Position numbers and translations under genes: made by a program
Assembly (NCBI RefSeq): GCF_918697865.1
Contig: NZ_CAKKMV010000008.1
Coordinates: 227,101-291,100, forward strand
Direction: 5' to 3'
Origin: Massilia sp. Bi118
Lineage (GTDB): Bacteria > Pseudomonadota > Gammaproteobacteria > Burkholderiales > Burkholderiaceae_D
Length of the DNA stretch: 64,000 nt
The notes under the pieces: generated by a model
What the model was told of the DNA's origin: nothing
Database searches by the model: none
Seen by the model: the letters and a program-made list of their open reading frames with translations, nothing else
Shown here: positions 1 through 8,457 of the stretch, one piece after another
Layout of the letters: the number at the start of each line of letters is the position of its first letter
How positions within the stretch are numbered: position 1 is the first letter of the stretch

Positions 1-1
1 T

Positions 2-982
2 GCCAACCCGGCCGAAACCGCGCTGCGGATTGCCGAGGCGGCGCGCCAGTCCGGCATCGGCCTGACCCTGCTGCCGGTGATGTACAGCTATGCGGGCTTC
101 GGCGAACAACCCCTGAAGCCTGCGCAGAAGCGCTTCCGCACCGATCCCGAACTGGTGCTGCGCATCGTCGACAAGCTCGAAGCCCTGCGCGGGCCGCAGC
201 TGGAAGTGGGCGCGGCGCCGCATTCGCTGCGCGCGGCATCCGGCGGCCAGCTGCGCGACCTGGTGGCGGGCATGCCGGCGGGGCGCCCGCTGCACATCCA
301 CATCGCCGAGCAGCAGCTCGAAGTGCAGCAGTGCCTCGACGCCACTGGCATGCGTCCGGTCGATTACCTGATGCGCGAGGTCGAGGTCGACAGGCGCTGG
401 TGCCTAGTGCACGCGACCCATCTGTCGGAGAGCGAGACCGCCGCGCTGGCGGCCAGCGGCGCTTGTGCCGGCCTGTGCCCGACCACCGAGGCCAACCTGG
501 GCGACGGCCTGTTCCCGCTGGCGCCCTATATCGCCGCCGGCGGCGTGTTCGGCATCGGCAGCGACAGCCACGTGTCGCAGAGCGCGGTCGAAGAGCTGCG
601 CTGGCTCGAATACGGCCAGCGCCTGGCGCAGCAGCAGCGCAACATCGCGGTCGCTATCGGAGGAAATGAGGACTGCCGCGACGTCGGCACCTATTTGTGG
701 CGCCAGGCCCTGCGCGGCGGCGCCCAGGCGTCCGGACGCGCGGTCGGCAGCCTGGCGGCGGGAAGGCGCGCGGACCTGCTGGTGCTGGACAGCGCCCATC
801 CGAATCTCGATGGCGTAGACTCGCACGAGGTGCTCGGCCGCTTCCTGTTCTGCGGTAACGACAACCTGGTGCGCGACGTGCTGGCCGGCGGCCGCTGGGT
901 GGTGCGCGGCGGACGCCACGTCGAGCAGGATGCGATTGCCCGGCGCTATACTGCTGCGGTGCGCGCCTTGCGCAGCATGTGA
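2..982 (+). CDS. hutF: Formimidoylglutamate deiminase HutF (5' end outside window)
   Basis: Amidohydrolase that converts N-formimino-L-glutamate to N-formyl-L-glutamate plus ammonia in the five-step histidine degradation route. The frame is open from base 2 and ends in TGA; 326 residues are visible, so roughly the first 130 of a usual ~455 are missing. Visible motifs are HIHIAEQ (metal and substrate histidines), a LVHATHLSESE block and GSDSHVS with the late catalytic aspartate, in the order typical of HutF. hutD follows after 12 bases and hutI after that, so this is the downstream part of a hut operon. HutF marks the formylglutamate branch used in pseudomonads and many betaproteobacteria rather than the direct HutG formiminoglutamase branch. 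Confidence 0.93.
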   Translation, partial: ANPAETALRIAEAARQSGIGLTLLPVMYSYAGFGEQPLKPAQKRFRTDPELVLRIVDKLEALRGPQLEVGAAPHSLRAASGGQLRDLVAGMPAGRPLHIHIAEQQLEVQQCLDATGMRPVDYLMREVEVDRRWCLVHATHLSESETAALAASGACAGLCPTTEANLGDGLFPLAPYIAAGGVFGIGSDSHVSQSAVEELRWLEYGQRLAQQQRNIAVAIGGNEDCRDVGTYLWRQALRGGAQASGRAVGSLAAGRRADLLVLDSAHPNLDGVDSHEVLGRFLFCGNDNLVRDVLAGGRWVVRGGRHVEQDAIARRYTAAVRALRSM

Positions 983-994
983 GAGGAGTAGCCC

Positions 995-1612
995 ATGACG
1001 ATGCTTATCCCCTATGCCGGCCTGAGTCCGGTGTCCTGGAAGAACGGCGGAGGCAGCACGACGCAGATTGCCGTGTTCCCGCCCGACGCCGGTTTCGAGG
1101 AATTCGACTGGCGCGTCAGCCTCGCGACCATCGCCGAGGATGGCGCCTTCTCCGAATTCCCGGGCATCGAACGCACCCTGGCTCTGGTCGACGGCCATGG
1201 CATGACGCTCGAGATCGACGGCGAAGCCATGCTGCTGTCGAAGGCCGATCCGGTGGCCATCTTCGACGGCGAATCGCGGGTGGTGGCCAAGCTCAATCGC
1301 GGCGCCAGCACGGACTTCAACGTCATGACCCGCCTCGACCGCTGCTACCACCAGTTCGGCCGGCGCATGCTGAGCGGCGAATCGCGCTTCGTCGCGCGCG
1401 CGCCTGTGACCGTGCTGTTCCTGGCCGAGGGCGATGCCCTTGAGCTGTGCAGCGACGACCAGCGCATCAACATGGTCCGCTACGACGCCGTGCTGCTCGA
1501 CCAGGGCACGACCTGGACCCTGCAGGCGGGGCAGGGGATGATCTTCATCGCCGACATCCATTACTACGACAGCGAGGAAGAACTCGAGGATGAAGACGGC
1601 CACTATGAGTGA
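995..1612 (+). CDS. hutD: HutD family protein
   Basis: 205-residue protein of the HutD family, a bicupin-like fold found in hut operons. Its biochemical role is not settled; in Pseudomonas fluorescens it has been proposed to limit excessive hut expression. Recognisable features are the N-terminal [16 protein letters not shown] segment, WRVSLATI and the [13 protein letters not shown] stretch, all family hallmarks. The start ATG is preceded by GAGAGGAG. The C-terminus is very acidic (EEELEDEDG) and its last codons overlap the start of hutI, suggesting translational coupling. The reading is by family similarity and operon position; no catalytic residues are claimed. Confidence 0.88.
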   Translation: MTMLIPYAGLSPVSWKNGGGSTTQIAVFPPDAGFEEFDWRVSLATIAEDGAFSEFPGIERTLALVDGHGMTLEIDGEAMLLSKADPVAIFDGESRVVAKLNRGASTDFNVMTRLDRCYHQFGRRMLSGESRFVARAPVTVLFLAEGDALELCSDDQRINMVRYDAVLLDQGTTWTLQAGQGMIFIADIHYYDSEEELEDEDGHYE

Positions 1613-2828
1613 ACCGGTGGACCTCCTGTTCGTCAACGCGCGCCTGGCCACGATGGCCGATGGCGGCTACGGCGTCGTCGAGGATGGCGCGGTGGCGGTG
1701 CGGGATGGCCTTATCAGCTGGGTTGGGCCGCGCAGCGAAGCGCCGGCGGCTGCGCGCGAACACGATTGCGGCGGCCTGTGGCTCACGCCTGGCCTGATCG
1801 ACTGCCATACCCACATCGTCCATGCCGGCAACCGCAGCGACGAATGGGAGGCGCGCCTGAACGGCGCCAGCTACGAGGACATCGCGCGCCAGGGCGGCGG
1901 CATCATGTCGACCGTGCGCGCGACCCGCGCCGCGAGCGAGGACGAGCTGCTGCGGCAAAGCGCGCCGCGCATCCAGGCCCTGCTGGCCGAGGGCGTGACG
2001 ACCCTGGAGATCAAGTCCGGCTACGGCCTCGATCTTGAATCCGAAGCGAAGATGCTGCGCGTGGCGCGCCGCGTGGGCGCGACCTTGCCGGTGAACGTGA
2101 CGACCACCTTCCTCGGCGCGCACGCGCTGCCGCCGGAATTCGCGGGCCGCGCCGGCGACTACATCGTCGAGGTCTGCGAGCGCATGCTGCCGGCGCTGGC
2201 GAAAGAGGGGCTGGCCGACGCCGTCGACGCCTTCTGCGAGCGCATCGGTTTTACGCATGCGCAGACGGCGCAGGTGTTCGAGGCGGCGCGAAAGTATCGG
2301 CTGCCGGTCAAGCTGCACGCCGAGCAGCTGTCCGACCAGGACGGTGCGGCGCTGGTGGCGGAATACGGCGGGCTGTCGGCCGACCACCTCGAATACCTGT
2401 CGCCGCGCGGCGCCGAGGCGATGGCGCGCGCCGGCACGGTGGCGGTGCTGCTGCCCGGCGCCTACTACTTCCTGCGCGAGACCATGATGCCGCCGCTGGC
2501 GCTCTTGCGCGAGGCCGGGGTGCCGCTGGCGGTGGCCACCGACTGCAATCCCGGCACCTCGCCCATGACCTCGCTGCTGCTGGCGCTGAACATGGCCTGC
2601 ACGATGTGGCGCATGACGCCGCTGGAAGCCCTGCGCGGCTGCACCGTCAACGCGGCGCGCGCGCTGGGCCGCGTTGACGTCGGCGTCATCGAAGCGGGCA
2701 GGCGGGCGGACTTCGCGCTGTGGGACATCGCGCGTCCGGCCGACCTGGCGTATGCGATCGGCGCGAATCCCTGCCGCGCCGTGGTGAACGGCGGCGTGCT
2801 GCGCGAACCCCGGATATGCTCAGGCTAG
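1605..2828 (+). CDS. hutI: Imidazolonepropionase HutI
   Basis: Hydrolyses 4-imidazolone-5-propionate to N-formimino-L-glutamate, the third step of histidine breakdown, in the cytoplasm. Metal-dependent amidohydrolase signatures are present in order: [10 protein letters not shown] near residue 70, [11 protein letters not shown], a long [12 protein letters not shown] segment, [13 protein letters not shown] and the late ATDCNPGT. Length (about 407 residues) matches the family. I prefer the ATG at 1605 (MSEPVDLLF), which overlaps the hutD stop by 8 bases; an in-frame ATG at 1590 would add five residues and cannot be excluded. The 3' end overlaps the following transporter gene by 13 bases. Confidence 0.95.
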   Translation: MSEPVDLLFVNARLATMADGGYGVVEDGAVAVRDGLISWVGPRSEAPAAAREHDCGGLWLTPGLIDCHTHIVHAGNRSDEWEARLNGASYEDIARQGGGIMSTVRATRAASEDELLRQSAPRIQALLAEGVTTLEIKSGYGLDLESEAKMLRVARRVGATLPVNVTTTFLGAHALPPEFAGRAGDYIVEVCERMLPALAKEGLADAVDAFCERIGFTHAQTAQVFEAARKYRLPVKLHAEQLSDQDGAALVAEYGGLSADHLEYLSPRGAEAMARAGTVAVLLPGAYYFLRETMMPPLALLREAGVPLAVATDCNPGTSPMTSLLLALNMACTMWRMTPLEALRGCTVNAARALGRVDVGVIEAGRRADFALWDIARPADLAYAIGANPCRAVVNGGVLREPRICSG

Positions 2829-4309
2829 CGCTGCTGGCGCTGGCCTGGATCCTTTGCCTGCTGCCGGCTGCGAGCCGGGCAGAGGATGTGCTGAAGGTCG
2901 GCTCCAAGCGCTTCACCGAATCCTATATCCTCGGCGAGATCCTGACCCAAACGGCAGCGCCGGTGGCGAAGGCCGAGCACCGCCAGGGCCTGGGCAACAC
3001 CGCCATCGTCTTGAGCGCGCTGCAATCCGGCGCGATCGACGTGTATCCGGAATACCTGGGCACCATCGATCTCGAGATCCTCAAGAACCCGAATCCGACC
3101 TCGCTGGAGGCGATGCGCGAACAACTGCGTCCGCTGGGCCTGGGCGTGGGCGTGCCGCTGGGCTTCTCGAACGGCTATGCGCTGGCCACGCGCGGCGATA
3201 GCGGCATCACGACCCTGTCCGAGCTGGCGCGAAAGCCCGCATTCAAGCTGGGCCTGTCGCACGAATTCATCGGCCGCGGCGACGGCTGGCCGGGTCTCGC
3301 CGCGCGCTACGGCCTGCCGCAGACGCCGCGCGGCATCGACCATGGCATCGCCTACGAAGCCCTGCAGCAGAAGCAGGTGGACGTCATCGACATCTATTCG
3401 ACCGATGCGAAGATTCGCCAGTACGGCCTGCGCGTGCTTGACGATGACAAGCACTACTTCCCGCGCTACGACGCCGTGCTGCTGTACCGGCTCGACCTGC
3501 CGCAGCGTATGCCGGCGGCCTGGCGCGCGCTGCAGGGGCTCGAGGGGCGCATCGGCGCGGATGCGATGATTGCGATGAATGCGCAGGCAGAATTGGATCG
3601 TAGACCGTTTGCCGAGATTGCACGTGAGTGGCTGGCCGGCAGCGCCGATCGAAAGACGAGCAAGGTAACGCGCGACGGTCTGCTGACCAAAACCTTCGGC
3701 AATGGATTCAGACAGCTGGCCGCGCAGCATGTGCTGCTGGTGCTGGTCGCGGTGCTGCTCGGCTGCGTAGCCGGCATCCCGCTCGGCGTGCTGGCCGCGC
3801 TGGCGCCGCGCCTGCGCCAGCCGGTGCTGGCGGTGGCGGGCACGCTGCAGACCGTGCCTTCGCTGGCCCTGCTGGCGATCCTGATCCCGCTGCTGGGCCG
3901 CATCGGCATGGTGCCCGCGCTGGTAGCCTTGTGCGCCTATGCCTTGCTCCCCATCGTGCGCAATACCTGCACCGGGCTGCTGCAGGTGCCGGCGGGCCTG
4001 CGCAACGCCGCGCTGGCGCTGGGCCTGAGCCGCCGCCAGGCGCTGCTGAAGGTCGAGCTGCCACTAGCGGCGCCGGTGATCCTCGCCGGCGTCAAAACCG
4101 CCGCGGTGATGAGCGTGGGAACGGCGACGATCGCCGCCTTCATCGGCGCCGGCGGCTTCGGCGAACGCATCACCACCGGGCTGGCACTGAACGATAACGA
4201 CATGCTGCTGGCGGGAGCGATCCCTGCCGCCTTGCTGGCCTTGCTGACGCAGGCCGGTTTTGAATTCGCCGAGCGCTTTTTAACCAGGCGCAGTGAGCGC
4301 TCACAGTGA
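2816..4309 (+). CDS. Fused substrate-binding protein / permease of an osmoprotectant-type (OpuA/YehZ-like) ABC transporter
   Basis: 497 residues combining two transporter parts. Residues ~1-21 form a signal peptide ending SRA; ~22-285 are an OpuAC/ProX-like binding domain ([15 protein letters not shown], and the [10 protein letters not shown] signature). The rest is a MetI-type permease with about six membrane helices and the coupling segment around [21 protein letters not shown]. Binding-protein/permease fusions are known for quaternary-amine importers. The gene overlaps hutI by 13 bases, so it is probably co-transcribed with hut and may import histidine, urocanate or a betaine; the substrate is inferred from context only. 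No ATPase gene follows, so the partner ATP-binding subunit must lie upstream of the window or elsewhere. The start at 2816 is chosen because it begins the signal peptide. Confidence 0.85.
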   Translation: MLRLALLALAWILCLLPAASRAEDVLKVGSKRFTESYILGEILTQTAAPVAKAEHRQGLGNTAIVLSALQSGAIDVYPEYLGTIDLEILKNPNPTSLEAMREQLRPLGLGVGVPLGFSNGYALATRGDSGITTLSELARKPAFKLGLSHEFIGRGDGWPGLAARYGLPQTPRGIDHGIAYEALQQKQVDVIDIYSTDAKIRQYGLRVLDDDKHYFPRYDAVLLYRLDLPQRMPAAWRALQGLEGRIGADAMIAMNAQAELDRRPFAEIAREWLAGSADRKTSKVTRDGLLTKTFGNGFRQLAAQHVLLVLVAVLLGCVAGIPLGVLAALAPRLRQPVLAVAGTLQTVPSLALLAILIPLLGRIGMVPALVALCAYALLPIVRNTCTGLLQVPAGLRNAALALGLSRRQALLKVELPLAAPVILAGVKTAAVMSVGTATIAAFIGAGGFGERITTGLALNDNDMLLAGAIPAALLALLTQAGFEFAERFLTRRSERSQ

Positions 4310-4480
4310 TTGCAGTTTGGAACGGGTGGCGGAGATGGCGCGGTGCAGGATGCGCTCGGCGTGGAAATCGTTCTCGCGCTGCGCCGCGATGATGTGCAGG
4401 CTGCGTGTGTAGTTGTCGAGCCGGGCCCGCAGCCAGGCCCGGTAGATGATTCTCGTGATCGGTTGGAAGAGCAGTTTCAT
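4301..4480 (-). CDS. Small basic protein of unknown function (59 aa)
   Basis: A 59-residue ORF starting MKLLFQPITRIIYRAW and rich in arginine, with an amphipathic character and no export signal. The ATG at 4480 has GAGGAC about 9 bases upstream on its strand, which fits a ribosome binding site. A much longer reading of the same frame to 4717 is unlikely because it would cross the candidate RNA and terminator at 4630-4733. The gene converges on the transporter and overlaps its last 9 bases. I do not recognise a family; coding status rests on the RBS, frame and protein-like composition. Confidence 0.5.
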   Translation of the reverse strand: MKLLFQPITRIIYRAWLRARLDNYTRSLHIIAAQRENDFHAERILHRAISATRSKLQSL

Positions 4481-4594
4481 GTCTGTGTCCTCGTCTTGAG
4501 GCCACATTGTCGGACACGCCTGCGTATTGCATTTGTGATCACTCAATCGGGCGCGGCAGTGCGCTGTCAACCGTTGAATGGTGGAATTTAAGCG

Positions 4595-4623
4595 TTGGTT
4601 AAGGCGAGGTAAGCATTTGTAAA
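4595..4623 (+). promoter_or_regulatory. Candidate sigma-70 promoter for a small RNA
   Basis: TTGGTT and TGTAAA hexamers are separated by 17 bases (three of six and four of six consensus positions). Initiation would fall near 4630, just before a hairpin and about 100 bases upstream of a rho-independent terminator on the same strand. Weak as a promoter alone; supported by the terminator. Confidence 0.35.
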
Positions 4624-4629
4624 GGACAT

Positions 4630-4733
4630 CCCCGCTCAGGCGGGTGGGACGTATATTGAAACCGTTCGATTCAAGTCTCCCCTCCCAATCAAATGGGTTT
4701 ACCCACGGTGCTTTCATCAGCCCGTGGGTTTTT
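4630..4733 (+). ncRNA. Candidate small RNA ending in an intrinsic terminator
   Basis: No convincing plus-strand gene lies here. The stretch holds a CCCGC-TCAG-GCGGG hairpin (4631-4644), an unpaired pyrimidine run TCTCCCCTCCC (4676-4686) that is the complement of Shine-Dalgarno sequences, and a terminator whose T-run exists only in the plus direction. The nearest upstream plus-strand gene ends at 4309. This layout resembles trans-acting small RNAs with C-rich loops. It does not match an RNA family I know, and transcription is not shown. Confidence 0.4.
4701..4733 (+). terminator. Rho-independent terminator
   Basis: ACCCACGG pairs with CCGTGGGT across a 13-base loop and is followed by a T-rich tail. 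On the opposite strand the stem is not followed by Ts, so it does not serve the GNAT gene that ends at 4744 and must terminate a plus-strand transcript. Confidence 0.75.
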
Positions 4734-4743
4734 CTTTTCCAGC

Positions 4744-5241
4744 TCAGCCTTTAGCCAATGCGCTCAGCGGCTCGCCCGACACACGGCAAATGCGCCAGTC
4801 CGGCATCACCTCAGCGCCCATGGTCTTGTAGAAATTAATCGCCGGCATATTCCAATCCAGCACCGACCACTCGAAGCGGCCGCAGTCGCGGTCGACGGCG
4901 ATGCGTGCGAGGTGCTTGAGCATCAGGCTGCCATAGCCCTTGCCGCGGCGATCCTGGCGCACATATAAATCTTCCAGGTACAGGCCCTTCTTGGTCAGGA
5001 AGGTCGAGAAGTTGTGGAAAAAGAGGGCGTAGGACACCACGTTGCCGTCTTCCTCGCCGACGATCGCTTCGCAGGACGGCCTGGCGCCGAACAGGCCTTC
5101 GTGCAGCAGGGTATCGGTCGCCACCACCATGTGCTCGAGTTTTTCGAACACGGCGAGCTCGTGGATCATGCCCATGATGTGGGTGACGTCGGCCGGGGTG
5201 GCGGGACGGATGGCGAAGGTGTTCATGGTGTCAGCAGTCAT
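4744..5241 (-). CDS. GNAT family N-acetyltransferase
   Basis: 165 residues with one GNAT domain over nearly the whole length. Visible hallmarks are IRPATPADVTHIMGMI at the N-terminus, the strand YLEDLYVRQDRRGKGYGSLM carrying the acetyl-CoA pyrophosphate-binding R/Q-x-x-G-x-G/A loop, and the late WNMPAINFYKTMGAE segment. The profile resembles the diamine/spermidine acetyltransferase subgroup, but the acceptor substrate cannot be assigned. The ATG at 5241 overlaps the stop of the upstream EamA gene in an ATGA arrangement, which fixes the start and points to translational coupling. Confidence 0.88.
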   Translation of the reverse strand: MTADTMNTFAIRPATPADVTHIMGMIHELAVFEKLEHMVVATDTLLHEGLFGARPSCEAIVGEEDGNVVSYALFFHNFSTFLTKKGLYLEDLYVRQDRRGKGYGSLMLKHLARIAVDRDCGRFEWSVLDWNMPAINFYKTMGAEVMPDWRICRVSGEPLSALAKG

Positions 5242-6185
5242 GGTGTTTCGAGAGGTGCGTCGAGCGCATCGGTAAGGTTGATGGTAGGCGCCTTGCGCTT
5301 GGGTGTGTACATGGCCCAGGCGACGCTGCCCAGGCAGACTGCCATTCCCAGCCATTCGATGAGGCCGGGGCGGTAGTGTTCTAGCTTGATCGACATGAGC
5401 ACCGACAGCACCGGCGTGATCACGCCGATGTAGACGGCCTTGGCCGAGCCGATGCGGTTGATCAGCGTGAAGTAGCAGATGAAGGCCACCACCGAGCCGA
5501 AGATGGCCAGGTGCAGCAGGCCCAGCACGTAGCTGGTCGTGTGCGGCAGGATGAATTCTTGGCCGCTGAGCGCGCACCACAGCGCGACCATGCAAGTGCC
5601 CCAGAACATCGACCAGCCAGTGGTCAAAATGAGGTTGGTCGACTGCTCGCGCACCTTGCCGACCACGATGCTGCCGGCTGCGCTGGCGATCGATGCGACG
5701 ATGCCGAGTCCCAGGCCGAGCAGGAAGTGGCCCTGGCCACCTTGGGAGATGTCGTGCAGCGCGCCCTGGATCGAATGCCAGAACAGCAGCACCACGCCGG
5801 CGATCGCGCCGACGCCCGCGGTCCAGGTCTTGCGCGGGATCGCCGTGCCGAAAGTCATCCGTGACAACAGCGGCGTCCAGAACACCATCAGCGCGAACAG
5901 CACGGCCACCAGGGCCGACACCACGTACTGCTCCGAGTTATAGGTGCACACATACGACAGGCCGAAGGTGAAGAAACCTTGCATCAAAGTCCACTTCTGC
6001 GTGCGCCAGGGCAGCCAGAGCTTGTCGCCGCGCACCAGGCACCAGGCGAACAGGGCGCCGGACGCCAGTGCGAACCGGTAGACGACCGAGACGGCGGGCG
6101 GAATCTCCCCCAGCTGCAGGGTGATGGCCCAGAAGGTGGAACCCCAGATCAGGGAGGCAATGGTGAAGAGGACATAGGATGGCAT
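5238..6185 (-). CDS. EamA/DMT-family membrane transporter
   Basis: 315-residue inner membrane protein with ten predicted hydrophobic helices in two EamA repeats of five; the N-terminal LFTIASLIWGSTFWAI segment is typical of the drug/metabolite transporter superfamily. Such proteins commonly export amino acids or other metabolites, but substrate is not readable from sequence. It shares an ATGA junction with the acetyltransferase downstream, so an acetylation-plus-export pair is possible (inference). Confidence 0.88.
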   Translation of the reverse strand: MPSYVLFTIASLIWGSTFWAITLQLGEIPPAVSVVYRFALASGALFAWCLVRGDKLWLPWRTQKWTLMQGFFTFGLSYVCTYNSEQYVVSALVAVLFALMVFWTPLLSRMTFGTAIPRKTWTAGVGAIAGVVLLFWHSIQGALHDISQGGQGHFLLGLGLGIVASIASAAGSIVVGKVREQSTNLILTTGWSMFWGTCMVALWCALSGQEFILPHTTSYVLGLLHLAIFGSVVAFICYFTLINRIGSAKAVYIGVITPVLSVLMSIKLEHYRPGLIEWLGMAVCLGSVAWAMYTPKRKAPTINLTDALDAPLETP

Positions 6186-6211
6186 CCAGAAAGTATACGT
6201 GGAAACTGTCC

Positions 6212-6670
6212 TCAGTGCGTAACCCGGGTGTTGTAGCCGTTGCTAAGCAGACGCACCCGTTCGCCGGGTCTGAACATCTCATCTGCCGGCTGGGTGATGG
6301 CGCGCAGTTCGCCGCTGTCGAGTTTTACCGTGATCTCGAAACCGTTGCGCCGGCCGGCGCCGCGCTCGACCTGCTGGCCGACCAGGCCGCCGGCCACCGC
6401 GCCGATGATGCCGGTGGCGATCGAGCCCTTGCCGCCGCCGATTTCGGAGCCGCCCAGCCCGCCCAGGGCGGCGCCGGTTACGGTGCCGACGCCGGATTCC
6501 GGACTGGCGATGATCACGTTGCGCACGGACTCGACGGTGCCCATGCGCACCACCTGTTCGGTCATGGTCTGGTAGCTGCCGTAGACGCTGCCCGATTCCT
6601 GCGGGGTGGCGCAGCCGGCAAGCATGCCGGCGAAGGCAAAGGGAAATGCGAGGGCGGGAACGAGTTTCAT
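6212..6670 (-). CDS. Glycine-zipper outer membrane lipoprotein (SlyB/Pcp-like)
   Basis: 152 residues beginning with a lipoprotein signal; the lipobox LAGC puts the lipidated cysteine at residue 19. The middle is a glycine-zipper 2TM domain (GAALGGLGGSEIGGG, then IIGAVAGGLVGQQVE), and the C-terminus is a small beta domain typical of SlyB. Such proteins sit in the outer membrane and are linked to envelope integrity, often under stress or PhoPQ control. AAGGAGGACATC precedes the ATG, a near-perfect ribosome binding site. It lies close to, and on the same strand as, the EamA gene, which starts 27 bases downstream. Confidence 0.9.
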   Translation of the reverse strand: MKLVPALAFPFAFAGMLAGCATPQESGSVYGSYQTMTEQVVRMGTVESVRNVIIASPESGVGTVTGAALGGLGGSEIGGGKGSIATGIIGAVAGGLVGQQVERGAGRRNGFEITVKLDSGELRAITQPADEMFRPGERVRLLSNGYNTRVTH

Positions 6671-6725
6671 GATGTCCTCCTTATGACCACTATAGGCCAG
6701 GAGGACCGCACTAAACAGGCCCGAT

Positions 6726-7154
6726 TCAGTACGCGAAGTTCAGCCGGCGGTACAGGAAGCCCAGCACGAACAGCGGTCCGATCAGCAGGAAGCGCAGATC
6801 GTCGAAGAAGGAGGGCTTCTTGCCTTCGATCTTGTGGCCGATGAACTGGCCGATCCAGGCCACCACGAAGATGGCGATCGACAGCGGCAGCACCGTCATC
6901 GGCGGCATCAGGGCCAGCACCGCCAGCATCAGGGCGCTCATCAGGAGCATGCCGAAGGCGAAGGGGCGCGACAGCCTGAAGTAATAGACCAGCGCAGCCA
7001 GGCAGGCCGCGACGGCGACGGCCGGGTGGATGCTCCATAGGATGCCCAGCAGCGTGAACACGATCACCGGCACGCACACGAAATGGATCAGCTCATTGGT
7101 CGGGTTGCGGTGGCTTTCACTGTACTGTTCCAGCAGGGCGTCGATGGTGCGCAT
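6726..7154 (-). CDS. DUF962 / Mpo1-like membrane protein
   Basis: 142 residues of the DUF962 family, whose yeast member Mpo1 is an iron-dependent dioxygenase acting on 2-hydroxy fatty acids in alpha-oxidation. The N-terminal YSESHRNPTNELIHFVCVP and C-terminal WIGQFIGHKIEGKKPSFF blocks carry the conserved histidines, separated by four hydrophobic helices. Bacterial function is not established. GAAGGAGACC precedes the start. It stands alone between the lipoprotein and the LysR gene on the same strand. Confidence 0.85.
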   Translation of the reverse strand: MRTIDALLEQYSESHRNPTNELIHFVCVPVIVFTLLGILWSIHPAVAVAACLAALVYYFRLSRPFAFGMLLMSALMLAVLALMPPMTVLPLSIAIFVVAWIGQFIGHKIEGKKPSFFDDLRFLLIGPLFVLGFLYRRLNFAY

Positions 7155-7170
7155 CGGGGTCTCCTTCGTA

Positions 7171-8172
7171 TTATGAAGACATGGTAGCAGCCGCTGCGGC
7201 GGCGGTCACGGTTTCCATCGCCGCCAGCGGCAGCGCATTGCTACCCACCCGCGGCACCGCGCGCAGGTGCATGAAGGGGTGGTTCGCGAACAGTTCCGAC
7301 ACCCATTCGACGAACACCCGTACCTTGGCCGACAGGTGGCGGTTCTGCGGATAGATGACGTGCACCGGCAGCGGCTCGCTGGTCCAGTCGGCCAGCAGCT
7401 GCACCATGCGCCCGGCGGCGACGTGCTGGGTCAGCAGGTAATCCGTCATCTGGATCACGCCCAGGCCGGACAGGCCCGCCTGCACATAGGCGTTCGAATC
7501 GTTCAGCGCGATCACGCCGCGCATCCCGATGTCGATGCGCTCCTCGCCGCGGCGGAAGTCCCAGTCGTAGGTCTTGCCGGTCTTGGCCGAAAAATAATTC
7601 ACGCAGCGGTGGCGCTCGAGGTCGCGCGGGTGCTGGGGCACGCCGTAGCGTTCCAGGTAGCCAGGGGAGGCGGCGGTCACGAAGTTGATGATGCCGACCC
7701 GGCGCGCAATCAGGTTGTCGTCGCCCAGCTCGCCGCCGCGGATCGCGCAGTCGACGCCTTCCTCGATCAGGTCGACCGGACGGTCGGTGCTGCCCAGTTC
7801 CATCATGATGTCCGGATAGCGCTCGAAGAAAGCGGGCAGGGCAGGGATCAGGATCTCGCTGGCCAGGCCGGTCGGCACGTCCACGCGCAGGCGCCCGCTC
7901 GGCGAAAGGCGGGTGCGCGACAAGGATTCCTCGGCGTCGCGCACGTCGGACAGGATGCGCACGCAGCGTTCGTAATAGGCGGCGCCGTCGGTGGTGACGG
8001 TTACCAGGCGCGTGGTCCGGTGCAGCAGCTTGGCCGACAGCGAGGTCTCCAGCGACTGCACGAGGGTCGAGACCGTGGCCTTGGGCATCTGCAGGGTTTC
8101 GGCCGCGCGCGTGAAGCTGCCGGCGTCGACCACCTGCACGAAGACTTCCATCGCTTGCAGCTTATTGTTCAT
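7171..8172 (-). CDS. LysR-family regulator, divergent from the efflux operon (BpeT/CeoR-like position)
   Basis: 333 residues: an N-terminal winged helix-turn-helix (residues ~1-60, AMEVFVQVVDAGSFTRAAETL followed by KATVSTLVQSLE) and a periplasmic-binding-like effector domain from ~90 to ~300. The ligand pocket region contains the DCAIRGGELGDDNLIARRVG stretch typical of the CrgA/AaeR-like branch. It is divergent from the small peptide / LlpE / RND operon, the same topology in which BpeT or CeoR control BpeEF-OprC or CeoAB-OpcM in Burkholderia; orthology is inferred from position. An alanine-rich tail (TAAAAAATMSS) extends beyond the domain. Inverted repeats in the intergenic region are plausible binding sites. 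Confidence 0.88.
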   Translation of the reverse strand: MNNKLQAMEVFVQVVDAGSFTRAAETLQMPKATVSTLVQSLETSLSAKLLHRTTRLVTVTTDGAAYYERCVRILSDVRDAEESLSRTRLSPSGRLRVDVPTGLASEILIPALPAFFERYPDIMMELGSTDRPVDLIEEGVDCAIRGGELGDDNLIARRVGIINFVTAASPGYLERYGVPQHPRDLERHRCVNYFSAKTGKTYDWDFRRGEERIDIGMRGVIALNDSNAYVQAGLSGLGVIQMTDYLLTQHVAAGRMVQLLADWTSEPLPVHVIYPQNRHLSAKVRVFVEWVSELFANHPFMHLRAVPRVGSNALPLAAMETVTAAAAAATMSS

Positions 8173-8176
8173 TTGG

Positions 8177-8198
8177 ATTGTTCAGGGATCTGAATAAT
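8177..8198. promoter_or_regulatory. Inverted repeat, candidate LysR operator
   Basis: TTCAG-GGAT-CTGAA at 8181-8194 is a perfect palindrome that extends outward to an ATT/AAT frame. It lies 8-26 bases upstream of the regulator start codon, a typical autoregulatory position, and shows the interrupted dyad form favoured by LysR proteins. Binding is inferred. Confidence 0.45.
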
Positions 8199-8216
8199 GG
8201 ATTCGCGATTGCGGTA

Positions 8217-8266
8217 TTTATCAGATTCTAGTTCATGTCTATAGTATCGGCACGGTCACTGATAAA
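8217..8266. promoter_or_regulatory. Widely spaced inverted repeat before the efflux operon
   Basis: TTTATCAG at 8217-8224 and CTGATAAA at 8259-8266 are perfect 8-base complements 34 bases apart, between the LysR gene and the 54-aa ORF. The TATAGT at about 8240 could be a -10 element. This could be an activation/recognition pair for the divergent regulator. Confidence 0.35.
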
Positions 8267-8292
8267 AGTGGCACCCATAACAGGAGCAGGAC

Positions 8293-8457
8293 ATGAAAAA
8301 TCGCGATGGAATTCTTGCAAGCCTTGCGCTGGCGCTGAGCGTCACGCTCATGGCCGCGCTGGTCGGCACGGGCGTCTACGCGAATGCCGCGGCTGGCGAA
8401 GCCGCCGGTTACTCGGCCCTTTTCCATGTCGTGGCAACCAACAGGGTGCAGCAATGA
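8293..8457 (+). CDS. Small exported or membrane peptide (54 aa) leading the efflux operon
   Basis: A 54-residue ORF beginning MKNRDGILASLALALSVTLM, with a basic N-terminus and a single hydrophobic segment (~8-28) followed by VYANAAAG, which could be a signal-peptidase site or a membrane anchor. CAGGAGCAGGAC gives a good ribosome binding site. Its TGA overlaps the ATG of the LlpE-like gene (ATGA), so the two are translationally coupled. I do not recognise a family. Being first in the efflux transcript it might act as a leader, but its length and signal-like composition argue for a real product. Confidence 0.6.
   Translation: MKNRDGILASLALALSVTLMAALVGTGVYANAAAGEAAGYSALFHVVATNRVQQ

Noticed and set aside
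4655..4690. GTTCGATTC followed by a CCTCCCA-like end, reminiscent of a tRNA T-arm or tmRNA end
   Set aside because: The flanking bases do not pair as a T-stem (only the closing G-C fits), and no acceptor or anticodon arm is present.
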